Below are positions 30,470-37,520 of a stretch of DNA of 37,520 nucleotides, piece after piece. The position numbers and the translations under genes are program-made. The notes beneath the pieces were generated by a model. It was not told where the DNA came from. It searched no databases and saw nothing but the letters and a program-made list of their open reading frames with translations. Every line of letters starts with the position of its first letter. The stretch's first letter is position 1. Origin of the DNA: Tolypothrix campylonemoides VB511288. Lineage in GTDB: Bacteria > Cyanobacteriota > Cyanobacteriia > Cyanobacteriales > Nostocaceae. The stretch spans positions 149,011 through 186,530 of the forward strand of contig JXCB02000048.1 of assembly GCA_000828075.3 (NCBI GenBank), read 5' to 3'.

Positions 30470-30684
30470 GTGCAGCATTTGACTTTTTGATTAATACAGC
30501 TGGTGGATTGTTGATGAACCTGGGTGTTTCTGGAATGGTAGGACAACTGATGGGAGTAGGAGCAGCTCTTGCCTTACACCCATTGTTACTGCTTACTGGG
30601 ATAGTTGTTGGTGGAGCAGGGATAGCAGTTGCCCGTCAGTTGAATAAACGTCCACGTTTGCGTCTGATTGTTAATAATACATAG
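30466..30684 (+). CDS. Small membrane protein
   Basis: 72 residues from the ATG at 30466, which overlaps the previous stop (ATGA). Nearly all is hydrophobic and Gly/Leu-rich (NTAGGLLMNLGVSGMVGQLMG, ALHPLLLLTGIVVGGAGIAVA) with a basic end (RQLNKRPRLRL). Its two membrane passes suggest a pilin-like or channel component, but I cannot name it. Confidence 0.5.
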   Translation: MSAAFDFLINTAGGLLMNLGVSGMVGQLMGVGAALALHPLLLLTGIVVGGAGIAVARQLNKRPRLRLIVNNT

Positions 30685-30693
30685 TGGTGAGTT

Positions 30694-31542
30694 ATGTTTA
30701 CTCCTACTCCTGTGCGAGATAAAGCCACGCCAGGTCGCAAGAAGAAAAAGGTAAATGTCACCTTATGGACGGTTTGTTCAACTGTTGGGGCGCTATCTGT
30801 AATTGGTTCGGTTGCTCTAATGGTAGGGTGGAAGCAGCAAATTCCTCTTAATTCTGTATCTGAGGTACAGCAAGCAAAGGCCCAAGTTTCTCAGATTCGG
30901 GAGGTTTACCTGGAGAAGCTCTCGCGTACTGACTACAACATGGATCATCTTTCCAGTTATTCCTCAGTCGAGGGTACACCTACTCTTACAGGCTGGAGAC
31001 AGTTAGCGGCGGCATTGTGGGGACAACAGCTGCGGGGTGAGATATCCAGGATGCAGGCTGACGAAAAGTCAGGATTTTACCGTCTGCACTATATGCCAGC
31101 GCTGGAGATAGTCAAGTTCAACTCCTTGGATGTTTTGTTGGAAGCAGCTTCTGGAAACAACACATTTTATTGGGGCTACAAGCGAACTGATGGGACAAAG
31201 GTTGAAGAAAAACTACCACCAGGGGCTGCTGCTGTTTTGCTGCTGGGTAAACTTGAGGCGATCGATTATGCCCAGAATTTGGAGTCCCAACCGTCGGTGG
31301 ATTTGAATCAAATGGTTATTCAAATTAGAAATGCTCAAGAACCATACTCTCTTGCACAGGCGCAGTTGTTAAGGGCGCGGGGGTATCTAGATCCAGTTGA
31401 GCAGATGGCGCAAGTAGCAGACATCCGCCTTAGGATAAACCACCGGGAGGAGCAAAGGCGGATATATCTTCAGCAGACAAAGAAGAATCAGAATAAGCTA
31501 GCTCCTACTAAACAACCTGTTGTTAATAAATCAGGGGGATGA
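30694..31542 (+). CDS. Single-pass membrane protein of the transfer-like operon
   Basis: A 282-residue protein. A basic N-terminus (PGRKKKKVNV) and one membrane helix (LWTVCSTVGALSVIGSVALMVGW) are followed by a large, mostly helical part outside or in the periplasm, with a Gln/Lys-rich tail. No domain was recognised. The bitopic layout is common for scaffold proteins of secretion channels. Confidence 0.55.
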   Translation: MFTPTPVRDKATPGRKKKKVNVTLWTVCSTVGALSVIGSVALMVGWKQQIPLNSVSEVQQAKAQVSQIREVYLEKLSRTDYNMDHLSSYSSVEGTPTLTGWRQLAAALWGQQLRGEISRMQADEKSGFYRLHYMPALEIVKFNSLDVLLEAASGNNTFYWGYKRTDGTKVEEKLPPGAAAVLLLGKLEAIDYAQNLESQPSVDLNQMVIQIRNAQEPYSLAQAQLLRARGYLDPVEQMAQVADIRLRINHREEQRRIYLQQTKKNQNKLAPTKQPVVNKSGG

Positions 31543-31543
31543 T

Positions 31544-32113
31544 ATGTACGCCAAGTTTGCTGCTGCGATAGTTTGTGTAGCCTTATGTTCGCTCAATGTT
31601 ATAGCGGCAGTCAAACGTACCCCTATTCGTACTACTCTTGAGGGTTCATCTCGCACGACTGTCGAGATGATGCCATCCCCTAACTCAGGCGTGCATTGGA
31701 TGAGTGCAGTTATATTCTTAGCAGGGTTTGCTTGTTTCCTGGGCTGGGGAATTTCTGACTATAACAATGCAGTTGAAGAAACAGATGAAGTGTCTGATAA
31801 CTTAGGAAATCCTGGCAATCAACAACTTCATGTTGGTGTTTCTGATACTGATGTTCAGCCTTCTTTAGTGCCCCCGGTGTTACCTTCTGTTGGGACAAGA
31901 TTCAATAAGGAATTCTCTGCTAAGAATGTAGTCCAATTTTCTCCTCGTTCTACTGTTTCTGGATTAGAGCGAGTACATAGTAGTCAGTTTGTTGAAGATT
32001 ACGTGCAAAACCAACCTGGAATGTTATCAAAAGAAGAGTTTTACGCCCAACTTCAGGATGAAGATTTCTGGGAAGATACTAATTCCCAGGTAAATGATAA
32101 ACCCGCCAGCTAG
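31544..32113 (+). CDS. Two-helix membrane protein
   Basis: 189 residues from the ATG at 31544, one base after the previous stop. Membrane segments are AKFAAAIVCVALCSLNVIAAV and WMSAVIFLAGFACFLGWGI, followed by a polar, Ser/Gln-rich domain. No family was recognised. The earlier in-frame ATG at 31520 lies within the previous gene and is less likely. Confidence 0.5.
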   Translation: MYAKFAAAIVCVALCSLNVIAAVKRTPIRTTLEGSSRTTVEMMPSPNSGVHWMSAVIFLAGFACFLGWGISDYNNAVEETDEVSDNLGNPGNQQLHVGVSDTDVQPSLVPPVLPSVGTRFNKEFSAKNVVQFSPRSTVSGLERVHSSQFVEDYVQNQPGMLSKEEFYAQLQDEDFWEDTNSQVNDKPAS

Positions 32114-32131
32114 TTAGTTATTGAGGTATTT

Positions 32132-32626
32132 ATGAACAAAAACCAGCGTCGCAACTTTGATGTTGACTATTCTGAAGGCGGATCAATTGTGCCTGTAAAC
32201 CGCTTGCAAAATATGTTGCAGCAAGTACAACAACAAGGAGGAGTCATAAATCAGCAACAAGGAAATGTTCCTCCCATGATGACTTACGATACTCAACCAG
32301 TAGAAGTTAGGTACATTACTGCACCTAATACTTATAAGCCGAAGATTCCTCAAATTGAGATTCCTTATGTGGAGACATGGAAAGCTCATCGACTACACCC
32401 ACAGAATCCTTGGAGGTTTGTTTGGTATCCTGCCTACTTTCTTGGAGATTGTATAAAATCGCCTGTAGGGATGGGTGCAGTTGGGTTTTGGTTGTTTGTA
32501 ATGGTCATTAATTTTCTTTTAAATGGAAATTACACAGGTCCAGGGTATGCTTCAGGCAAGAAGATAGAGGTTGTGCCCAAGGAAGTCCCACAGTTTGCAC
32601 TTCCGGTTGTCAAGCAACTGGAATAG
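32132..32626 (+). CDS. Gln-rich single-pass membrane protein
   Basis: 164 residues. The first 60 are polar and Gln-rich (QNMLQQVQQQGG, INQQQ), then a Pro-rich stretch, then one membrane segment (MGAVGFWLFVMVINFLLNG) and a short tail. A cytoplasmic Gln-rich region with a late membrane anchor. Unknown family. Confidence 0.5.
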   Translation: MNKNQRRNFDVDYSEGGSIVPVNRLQNMLQQVQQQGGVINQQQGNVPPMMTYDTQPVEVRYITAPNTYKPKIPQIEIPYVETWKAHRLHPQNPWRFVWYPAYFLGDCIKSPVGMGAVGFWLFVMVINFLLNGNYTGPGYASGKKIEVVPKEVPQFALPVVKQLE

Positions 32627-32627
32627 T

Positions 32628-32942
32628 ATGTGGGTGCGAATTATTTTTTGGATGACTTTGTTGGTGTGGATTGCAGATATTTTGCAACCAGGGTATCTAC
32701 GCTTCTATGATTTGCACAGGGCAGCAGGTTTATTTGAGAAACTCAAATTACCAGTTAATTCTATTGCTTTACCTGCTGCTAGTCCCGATAGAACTGTTTC
32801 TACTGCTACTCCAACTGCTTGTCCGAAAGCTGGTAATGATTTTGAAGCAGTTTTGAACACCAAGAATGTTGGTTGTTGGCAAGATAAACTTTCCAATCAA
32901 ACGAATACTTTTAGGAAGAAAGATACTCGTGAAGGTGGGTAA
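32628..32942 (+). CDS. Small exported or membrane-anchored protein
   Basis: 104 residues from the ATG at 32628, one base after the previous stop. The start, MWVRIIFWMTLLVWIADIL, is a signal or anchor helix. The remainder is Ala/Thr-rich with two Cys (ACPKAG, GCWQDK) that could form a disulfide in the periplasm. Unknown family. Confidence 0.45.
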   Translation: MWVRIIFWMTLLVWIADILQPGYLRFYDLHRAAGLFEKLKLPVNSIALPAASPDRTVSTATPTACPKAGNDFEAVLNTKNVGCWQDKLSNQTNTFRKKDTREGG

Positions 32943-33788
32943 ATGCGGTTTGTTATTGAGTTTTACTCACAGAGGGAGGATGATACTCATCCAGTAAAAT
33001 TACCTGTTGACGCTGCATCTGATACCTCATCAGTTGATGATAAATCACCCGCTTGGAAATATGCCATCGTAACGAGTGTGTTGGTTGTCTGCATTGTTGT
33101 GCAGCCGATATCTACGTTTATCGAATTGCAGCCTATCGTGCAATCTATCCAAACAAAGGTTAATCCACAACCTACTAGTAATTTGGCATCACGGGTATAT
33201 CAAGCGATGCAGCGTAAAGGCTACCAAATATCCCAAAACCCTGGAGAAGTCAATATTATCTACATTCGTGGCGCTGATCAGTTTGGTAGACCAAATGGGA
33301 ATCGCATTAACGAGTGGAGCGATCGCCGTATAATATTGCAGTTTCGTTCTGGGAGTCCAATGATTGTTGGTAACTGGGCAGCAACAGTTAAGCCAGGATT
33401 ACCTGCAATACGCAATCCATTAGGGAAAGCAGGCGCAGCATTTATTGAGCCAGGGCAGTATCAAGCTTGGCAAGTGGGTATGCACCACGGGATATTTGGG
33501 CGAGTCGAATCCGGGTTAGTTCAGGTTGCTCCGGTGAAGTTTCGTCGGGATGTGAATCGAAGTGGTGACGTTAATGGCGAACCTATACAGTTGGGAAGGA
33601 TTGGGCTTAATCAGCATTCGGGAAGCAATCAGAAGTATGTTAATAAAGCTTCATATGCATGTCTTGCTGCACAGTCGGAGAATGGACATCTTGACGAGTT
33701 TATGCCTCGGGTAAAATCTGACCGTCGCTACCGTCAGAATCCCAATTATATCTTTACAACAACAATTCTAGATGTCACTGACTTGTAA
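32943..33788 (+). CDS. Membrane-anchored lysin-like protein with catalytic-looking Cys
   Basis: A 281-residue protein. An N-terminal helix (YAIVTSVLVVCIVVQPIS) anchors it. Residues 100-270 match a phage/prophage-type lysin family in order: VNIIYIRGADQFG, RRIILQF, GNWAATVKPG, GAAFIEPGQYQAWQVGMHHG, GLVQVAPVKFRRDVNRSGD, GLNQHSG and SYACLAAQSENGH, with His182 and Cys240 as catalytic candidates. I recall the family as peptidoglycan-associated; the exact bond is not known to me. It overlaps the next gene by one base (TAATG). Likely role: opening the cell wall for the transfer apparatus. Confidence 0.55.
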   Translation: MRFVIEFYSQREDDTHPVKLPVDAASDTSSVDDKSPAWKYAIVTSVLVVCIVVQPISTFIELQPIVQSIQTKVNPQPTSNLASRVYQAMQRKGYQISQNPGEVNIIYIRGADQFGRPNGNRINEWSDRRIILQFRSGSPMIVGNWAATVKPGLPAIRNPLGKAGAAFIEPGQYQAWQVGMHHGIFGRVESGLVQVAPVKFRRDVNRSGDVNGEPIQLGRIGLNQHSGSNQKYVNKASYACLAAQSENGHLDEFMPRVKSDRRYRQNPNYIFTTTILDVTDL

Positions 33789-34453
33789 TGCGGTTGGTTA
33801 TAGATTTTCATGGTGGGGGTACTAACGGTGCAAAGCGGCTAAATCGTCGTATTAACCAGAATTGGGGTTATGCGATCGCAACTTCGGTTTTAGTTGCAGC
33901 TATGGTGATTCCCCAGGTTTCTTTTTGGGTTGAATCGCGCAAGAAAGTTAAATCTCTCCAGAGTGCATTACAACACCAAACTCAATCTTCTGATGATAAC
34001 AAGACTTTTTCTTCTGGTCGGTTTGTTTTTCCGACTGCGACTGGTACTCCCGTAACTAGTGAGTTTGGTTGGCGAACACACCCCATTACCGGCGATACGC
34101 GAAGCGTCAAGCCTCCGGCTTATCGCAAGTTTCATAACGGGATTGATTTTGGTGCGTCAAAGGGTACACCAATTTATGCAGCTGATTCCGGTCAGGTGGT
34201 GAGCGCAGGTGACAAAGGAGATGGTTATGGAAATGCAGTTATTATCCAACATCAGGGAAATATTTCTACTCTCTACGGTCATGCCAACGAATTGTACGTG
34301 CAACAAGGGCAACAAGTTGTACGTGGCCAGATGATTGCGACGGTAGGTAGTACGGGTTTTTCAACAGGACCGCATTTGCACTTTGAAGTTCGCTCTGATG
34401 GCGTAGCGCAGAACCCCCGTCCTTACTTGCACGAGTATTTACCTAACCGTTAA
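33788..34453 (+). CDS. M23 (LytM-type) peptidoglycan endopeptidase
   Basis: A 221-residue protein. An N-terminal membrane helix (YAIATSVLVAAMVIPQVSFWV) is followed by an M23 domain with the zinc ligands His116 and Asp120 (HNGIDF) and His198 in GPHLHFEV, plus the catalytic His165 in YGHA. It cuts peptide cross-bridges of peptidoglycan. Relative to the family, about ten residues are inserted just before HNGID; they are encoded by a short dispersed repeat (34094-34126). It is between two other predicted wall enzymes. Confidence 0.88.
   Translation: MRLVIDFHGGGTNGAKRLNRRINQNWGYAIATSVLVAAMVIPQVSFWVESRKKVKSLQSALQHQTQSSDDNKTFSSGRFVFPTATGTPVTSEFGWRTHPITGDTRSVKPPAYRKFHNGIDFGASKGTPIYAADSGQVVSAGDKGDGYGNAVIIQHQGNISTLYGHANELYVQQGQQVVRGQMIATVGSTGFSTGPHLHFEVRSDGVAQNPRPYLHEYLPNR
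34094..34126. repeat. Dispersed repeat inside the M23 gene
   Basis: ACGCGAAGCGT, then AAGCCTCCGGCTTA, are small palindromic units like those near 10.76-10.86 kb. They encode RSVKPPAY, which interrupts the usual ITG-x-RRFH-G-ID order without breaking the frame. An in-frame insertion into a catalytic domain that has kept its active site. Confidence 0.45.
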
Positions 34454-34478
34454 AGGTTATTCAGCTATTGGCTAGGAA

Positions 34479-35288
34479 ATGCAAATTGTACCGATTTTTA
34501 TATCAGGTTTGGTTGGTGCAGCCTGCTCTGTTGCATTTTCTTATGGAGTGGCTTCACTACCATGCCCGTTGACATCAAAGGGTGCAGATACTGTCTGTCA
34601 GGTGCCTAGTTTTGGTAGGGTACTCAATAGTTGGAAATTTGGGTTTGTTGTTGGTGGTTTAGTTGGGTTAATTTGGAGTCCTCGCCGTCAATTGATATCC
34701 CGTTTTCAGCCAGTTCATTTGTCAGTAGCTTCTTTAATTACTTTGAGTATTTATTTTTCTAGTTCTCAGGGCGCTGATGTTTCTTCAGTATCGTTAAATA
34801 GTTTGGGATCAAGAGTTAGTACAAGTTCTTATTCACCACGGTTGAGTGCTTTTTTGGCAACAATTCGCTGGGCAGAAACGGGAACGAGTGAGCCTGAAAG
34901 TTATCGTAAGTTAGTATTTAACGGAACTTTTGATGATTTTTCGACACATCCATTAAAGAAACAGTGCGCTCCAATTAATGGTAAAACTGTTTGTTCAACT
35001 GCGGCTGGTGCTTATCAAATGTTGGATAAAAGTTGGTATGACTTAGCGCCAAAATTAAACTTGAAGGATTTTAGTCCAGCTTCTCAAGACAAGATGGCAA
35101 TTGAATATATTCGTCGTAATAATGCCTTAGGTGATATTGAAGTAGGAAGATTTGATACTGCGGCATGTAAAGTGGGCAGGGTATGGGCGAGTCTTATTTG
35201 CAACTCGTACAATCAAAATCCACGAACCATAGAAGAGTTACGTAATTATTATCAAAAAATGCTGGTAGTTTATGAAGGTCGAAAATAG
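34479..35288 (+). CDS. Membrane-anchored GH104-like muramidase
   Basis: A 269-residue protein. Three hydrophobic segments in residues 1-95 anchor it. The C-terminal domain has IRWAETG with the candidate catalytic Glu133, LVFNGTFDDFSTHP, CSTAAGAYQML and DFSPASQDKMAIEYIRRNNAL, the pattern of phage-type GH104 (lambda-R-like) glycan-cleaving enzymes. It cleaves the sugar backbone of peptidoglycan. Multiple Cys in the loop (KQCAPINGKTVCS) may form a disulfide. This is the third wall enzyme in the row. Confidence 0.8.
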   Translation: MQIVPIFISGLVGAACSVAFSYGVASLPCPLTSKGADTVCQVPSFGRVLNSWKFGFVVGGLVGLIWSPRRQLISRFQPVHLSVASLITLSIYFSSSQGADVSSVSLNSLGSRVSTSSYSPRLSAFLATIRWAETGTSEPESYRKLVFNGTFDDFSTHPLKKQCAPINGKTVCSTAAGAYQMLDKSWYDLAPKLNLKDFSPASQDKMAIEYIRRNNALGDIEVGRFDTAACKVGRVWASLICNSYNQNPRTIEELRNYYQKMLVVYEGRK

Positions 35289-35404
35289 GGTAAAGGTTTG
35301 TGCCATTTACGTTTTAAGTTAGGTACATTGACTTGTGATAGTATTTTCCATAATTCTATTCCTCTTTTCCCTGCCACATGATATCGATAAGCTTTTGATT
35401 TCAT
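35270..35404 (-). CDS. Possible 44-residue protein, opposite strand
   Basis: Basic and aromatic (AYRYHVAGKRGIELWKIL). Its ATG overlaps the stop of the small ORF at 35401-35508 by 4 bp (ATGA), which is suggestive of a real pair. Its end overlaps the muramidase gene by 19 bp. No family is known. Low confidence. Confidence 0.25.
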   Translation of the reverse strand: MKSKAYRYHVAGKRGIELWKILSQVNVPNLKRKWHKPLPYFRPS

Positions 35405-35508
35405 GCTTTGTTTAGGTTCTCATGTATTTCATCAATATCTAAACCCTCCACAACTGTATCAACAATAAGCTTTTCTTGTTCGGTATTCAACTTAATGGAA
35501 TTATCCAT
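35401..35508 (-). CDS. Possible 35-residue protein, opposite strand
   Basis: Acidic (NTEQEKLIVDTVVEGLDIDEIHENL) and directly upstream of the basic 44-residue frame, with ATGA coupling. An acidic/basic small pair on the opposite strand of an operon could be a toxin-antitoxin pair or a regulator, but nothing identifies it. The rest of the 282-bp gap (35289-35570) has no other feature. Confidence 0.25.
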   Translation of the reverse strand: MDNSIKLNTEQEKLIVDTVVEGLDIDEIHENLNKA

Positions 35509-35570
35509 ATTCAGAAACTTTTGGTAAAGGTTATTAACTTCTAACAGATTTTGGAGTTAAATAATTACTA

Positions 35571-37520
35571 ATGCTAGTACCTTACAACAATAATATCGAA
35601 TCTCAAAAACAACAAGTTTTGACTGCAATTGTGCAAGCCAAACAAGATGGTTTGAGTAATGAAGAGATTATGGTGAATGTATGGCGCGCTTTACCTTCAT
35701 TAGTTTCTTATGCTGAAACCGTTCTACAACAGATTGATTTTAAAACGAAGTTATCACGTCCGGTTGTTGAATTTGATTTAGAGTTTTTATTCCAGTTAAT
35801 ATATGAATCAGTAATTGCTCTTACAAGTGATGAAGAAATATTATCGGTGTGTGCAGAACACTGTACTTTAAACCAGTATGAGTTTGTACGTTATGCTCTT
35901 GAGTATATCCATGTCAATCGTGTTCCATCGCAATGGGAGCAGAGTAACATACACTATAAGATTGTTCAAATAGCAGATTCATGTCCAATGGAATCCTTAT
36001 TTGAATATATTGACTCAATCAAAAATATTTATCTTAAGCAGATTGGCTACCAAGTTGTTCAAGAAAATCTTTACAGCTTATTTTTAAGCAATAAACAAGT
36101 TAGTTATTTCCTAGAGTTAGTTAATAAAACTAAAGATGATTTTATCAAAAATTATTGTTACCGTACCGCAGTGCTTGTTGCACGTGTTACAGGTAAACCA
36201 ATAGATTTGCAACTTACAGGAGATGGTTCAACAATTAACGAGCCTAAATCTTTAGATAGTAAGGCTGCTACTAATAAAATCATTCATTCACAGATTTCTA
36301 CTATGGAACAGGCAGGAAAATTATTAGTTGATACCTTGGAAGATTTTAGTATCAATGCTAAATATGTTGATGCCAAAACTGGTCCTACCTTTAACCGCAT
36401 TAAGGTAAAACTGGGACGGGGTGTTACCTACAAAAAGGTAGAAGATATTGGTAACGACTTAGTACAGCAGCTTGGTGAGGAATTGGGCTTGAAAGTTGCG
36501 CCAATGGTGAGTGTAGTTACTGGAGGGGTAGTATTTGACATACCCAGGTTAGACAGACAATTTGCCTATTTCCGTGACTACGTTAGATTTAACGGCGAAC
36601 CTGACATTCATTCGGTATCCATCCCTGGTGGTGTTGATGTCGATGGTACCTATGTCGAAATTCCCCTGTATAGCGATAATGTCACCCATATTCTGGGCGG
36701 TGGACGAACGCGGGGTGGGAAGTCCCAGTTTGAGAAAGCAGCAATCTTGTATTTGGTGCGGCGGTATCCACCATCGGTTGTCCGGTTGGCGCTTTCTGAT
36801 GTTAAACGCGTGACGTTTGGTAAATTTGATGGGCTACCTCATCTTATAGCCCCAGTTGCGCGTGATGCAGAATCTACTGCTAACTTGCTTGATTACCTGG
36901 TTGAGGAGATGGAATTGCGCTACCAGGAGTTTGAACAGCACAGCAGCATTGAAACAATAGCTCAGTATAACTTGCGGTTTGCACCCGGTATTGTGATGCC
37001 GCGATTGGTTTGTCTGATTGACGAGTGTTTTGACTTGCTTTCCGATGATAAGTACTGCTCGCGCATTGAGAGTGCGCTGATGAAGTTACTTGCAAAAGCA
37101 GGTGGTGCGGGAATTCATGTCCTATTGTACACACAGCGCCCTGACAAAAACGTCATTGACCCGTTGATTCGCTCAAACTTTCCAGCTAAGACTGCCTTTG
37201 TTACGACTCGTCCTGAAGATAGTTGTATTATCCTTGGGGACGATAAAGATAAGCGTGCAGTGTATCTGCTGGGATATGGGGATTTCTTGTACAAGACGAC
37301 TGAGGTGGTACGACTCCAGGCGTTATATGTTGCTGACGATGAAGATCCTGAATACTTCAAGCAGTTGCTAATAGATGCCAAAAACCAGAATGGCTCTTAT
37401 ACTGCATGGGAATCTGGGCTAGACTTTGATGAATTTGTCGCTAGTTTGTCTGGTGAGGGTAGTAGTCATGACAGTGGTAAATCTAAAGCCACTGCTGTTA
37501 CTAAAACTAAGCAATCAAAG
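35571..37520 (+). CDS. FtsK/SpoIIIE-type DNA translocase, partial (runs off the window)
   Basis: The frame is open from the ATG at 35571 to the window end (650 codons, no stop). The first 270 residues are helical without a known match. Then the translocase core follows: a Walker A loop in GGGRTRGGKSQFEK (near residue 380), SDVKRVTFGKF, and a Walker B strand in RLVCLIDECFDLL, then YTQRPDKNVIDPLIRSNFPAK, typical of FtsK/SpoIIIE-like ATPases. No N-terminal membrane segment was seen, so anchoring may come from the small membrane proteins encoded upstream. I infer the motor of a DNA-transfer system. Confidence 0.85.
   Translation, partial: MLVPYNNNIESQKQQVLTAIVQAKQDGLSNEEIMVNVWRALPSLVSYAETVLQQIDFKTKLSRPVVEFDLEFLFQLIYESVIALTSDEEILSVCAEHCTLNQYEFVRYALEYIHVNRVPSQWEQSNIHYKIVQIADSCPMESLFEYIDSIKNIYLKQIGYQVVQENLYSLFLSNKQVSYFLELVNKTKDDFIKNYCYRTAVLVARVTGKPIDLQLTGDGSTINEPKSLDSKAATNKIIHSQISTMEQAGKLLVDTLEDFSINAKYVDAKTGPTFNRIKVKLGRGVTYKKVEDIGNDLVQQLGEELGLKVAPMVSVVTGGVVFDIPRLDRQFAYFRDYVRFNGEPDIHSVSIPGGVDVDGTYVEIPLYSDNVTHILGGGRTRGGKSQFEKAAILYLVRRYPPSVVRLALSDVKRVTFGKFDGLPHLIAPVARDAESTANLLDYLVEEMELRYQEFEQHSSIETIAQYNLRFAPGIVMPRLVCLIDECFDLLSDDKYCSRIESALMKLLAKAGGAGIHVLLYTQRPDKNVIDPLIRSNFPAKTAFVTTRPEDSCIILGDDKDKRAVYLLGYGDFLYKTTEVVRLQALYVADDEDPEYFKQLLIDAKNQNGSYTAWESGLDFDEFVASLSGEGSSHDSGKSKATAVTKTKQSK

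Noticed and set aside
1-37520. tRNA, rRNA, riboswitch or CRISPR loci
   Set aside because: None was recognised by eye. A covariance-model scan would be needed to exclude small RNAs.

Overview
The window looks like accessory DNA, probably plasmid-borne, from a filamentous cyanobacterium of the Nostoc/Calothrix/Tolypothrix kind. The sequence evidence is repeated HIP1 octamers (GCGATCGC), tandem heptamers of the STRR type near 10.7 kb, short GC-rich dispersed repeats (some inside genes), and product types common on cyanobacterial plasmids. No rRNA, tRNA or CRISPR array was seen. Several genes carry frameshifts or truncations, and two insertion sequences are nested, so the region is actively decaying and rearranging.

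0-8.7 kb is an arsenic-resistance island. It holds arsI (C-As lyase), an ACR3 arsenite exporter, a PstS-like phosphate/arsenate-binding protein, three ArsR repressors, a truncated FAD/NAD disulfide reductase and a truncated thioredoxin-like gene. Copies of an operator of the form TCAA-N6-TTGA (some imperfect) lie upstream of most of these genes, which suggests one ArsR regulon. An IS4-family element, with an IS5-family element inserted at its left edge, separates the arsI/arsR part from the rest. 8.9-12.1 kb has a methyltransferase, an alpha/beta hydrolase, a patch of repeats and a membrane acyltransferase. 12.3-17.1 kb has an FHA protein, a CoiA-like/GIY-YIG protein, a DEAH helicase and small unknown genes.

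17.4-24.6 kb is the most interesting part: a defence island with two adjacent modules on the minus strand. One is a three-gene CBASS: a CD-NTase cyclase, a stand-alone E2-like protein with a candidate catalytic Cys, and a Cap4-type DUF4297-SAVED nuclease. The other is a compact prokaryotic ubiquitin-like operon: a two-domain multiubiquitin protein, a Prok-E2_E-like E2 with no cysteine at all, a JAB-E1 fusion and a frameshifted DUF6527 zinc-ribbon gene. An XRE regulator and an ImmA/IrrE metallopeptidase are transcribed divergently from it. The CBASS module has an E2 but no E1, and the neighbouring operon has an E1 but a cysteine-less E2, so functional exchange between them is a testable idea.

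24.8-28.8 kb has plasmid-maintenance-like genes: a 58-residue ribbon-helix-helix protein beside a 14-bp inverted repeat, a divergent protein made of two repeats, GIY-YIG remnants and a GNAT acetyltransferase. 29.2-37.5 kb is a long plus-strand operon of small membrane proteins, followed by three predicted peptidoglycan-active enzymes (a lysin-like protein, an M23 peptidase and a GH104-like muramidase). It ends in an FtsK/SpoIIIE-type translocase that runs off the right edge, which suggests a cell-envelope DNA-transfer apparatus.
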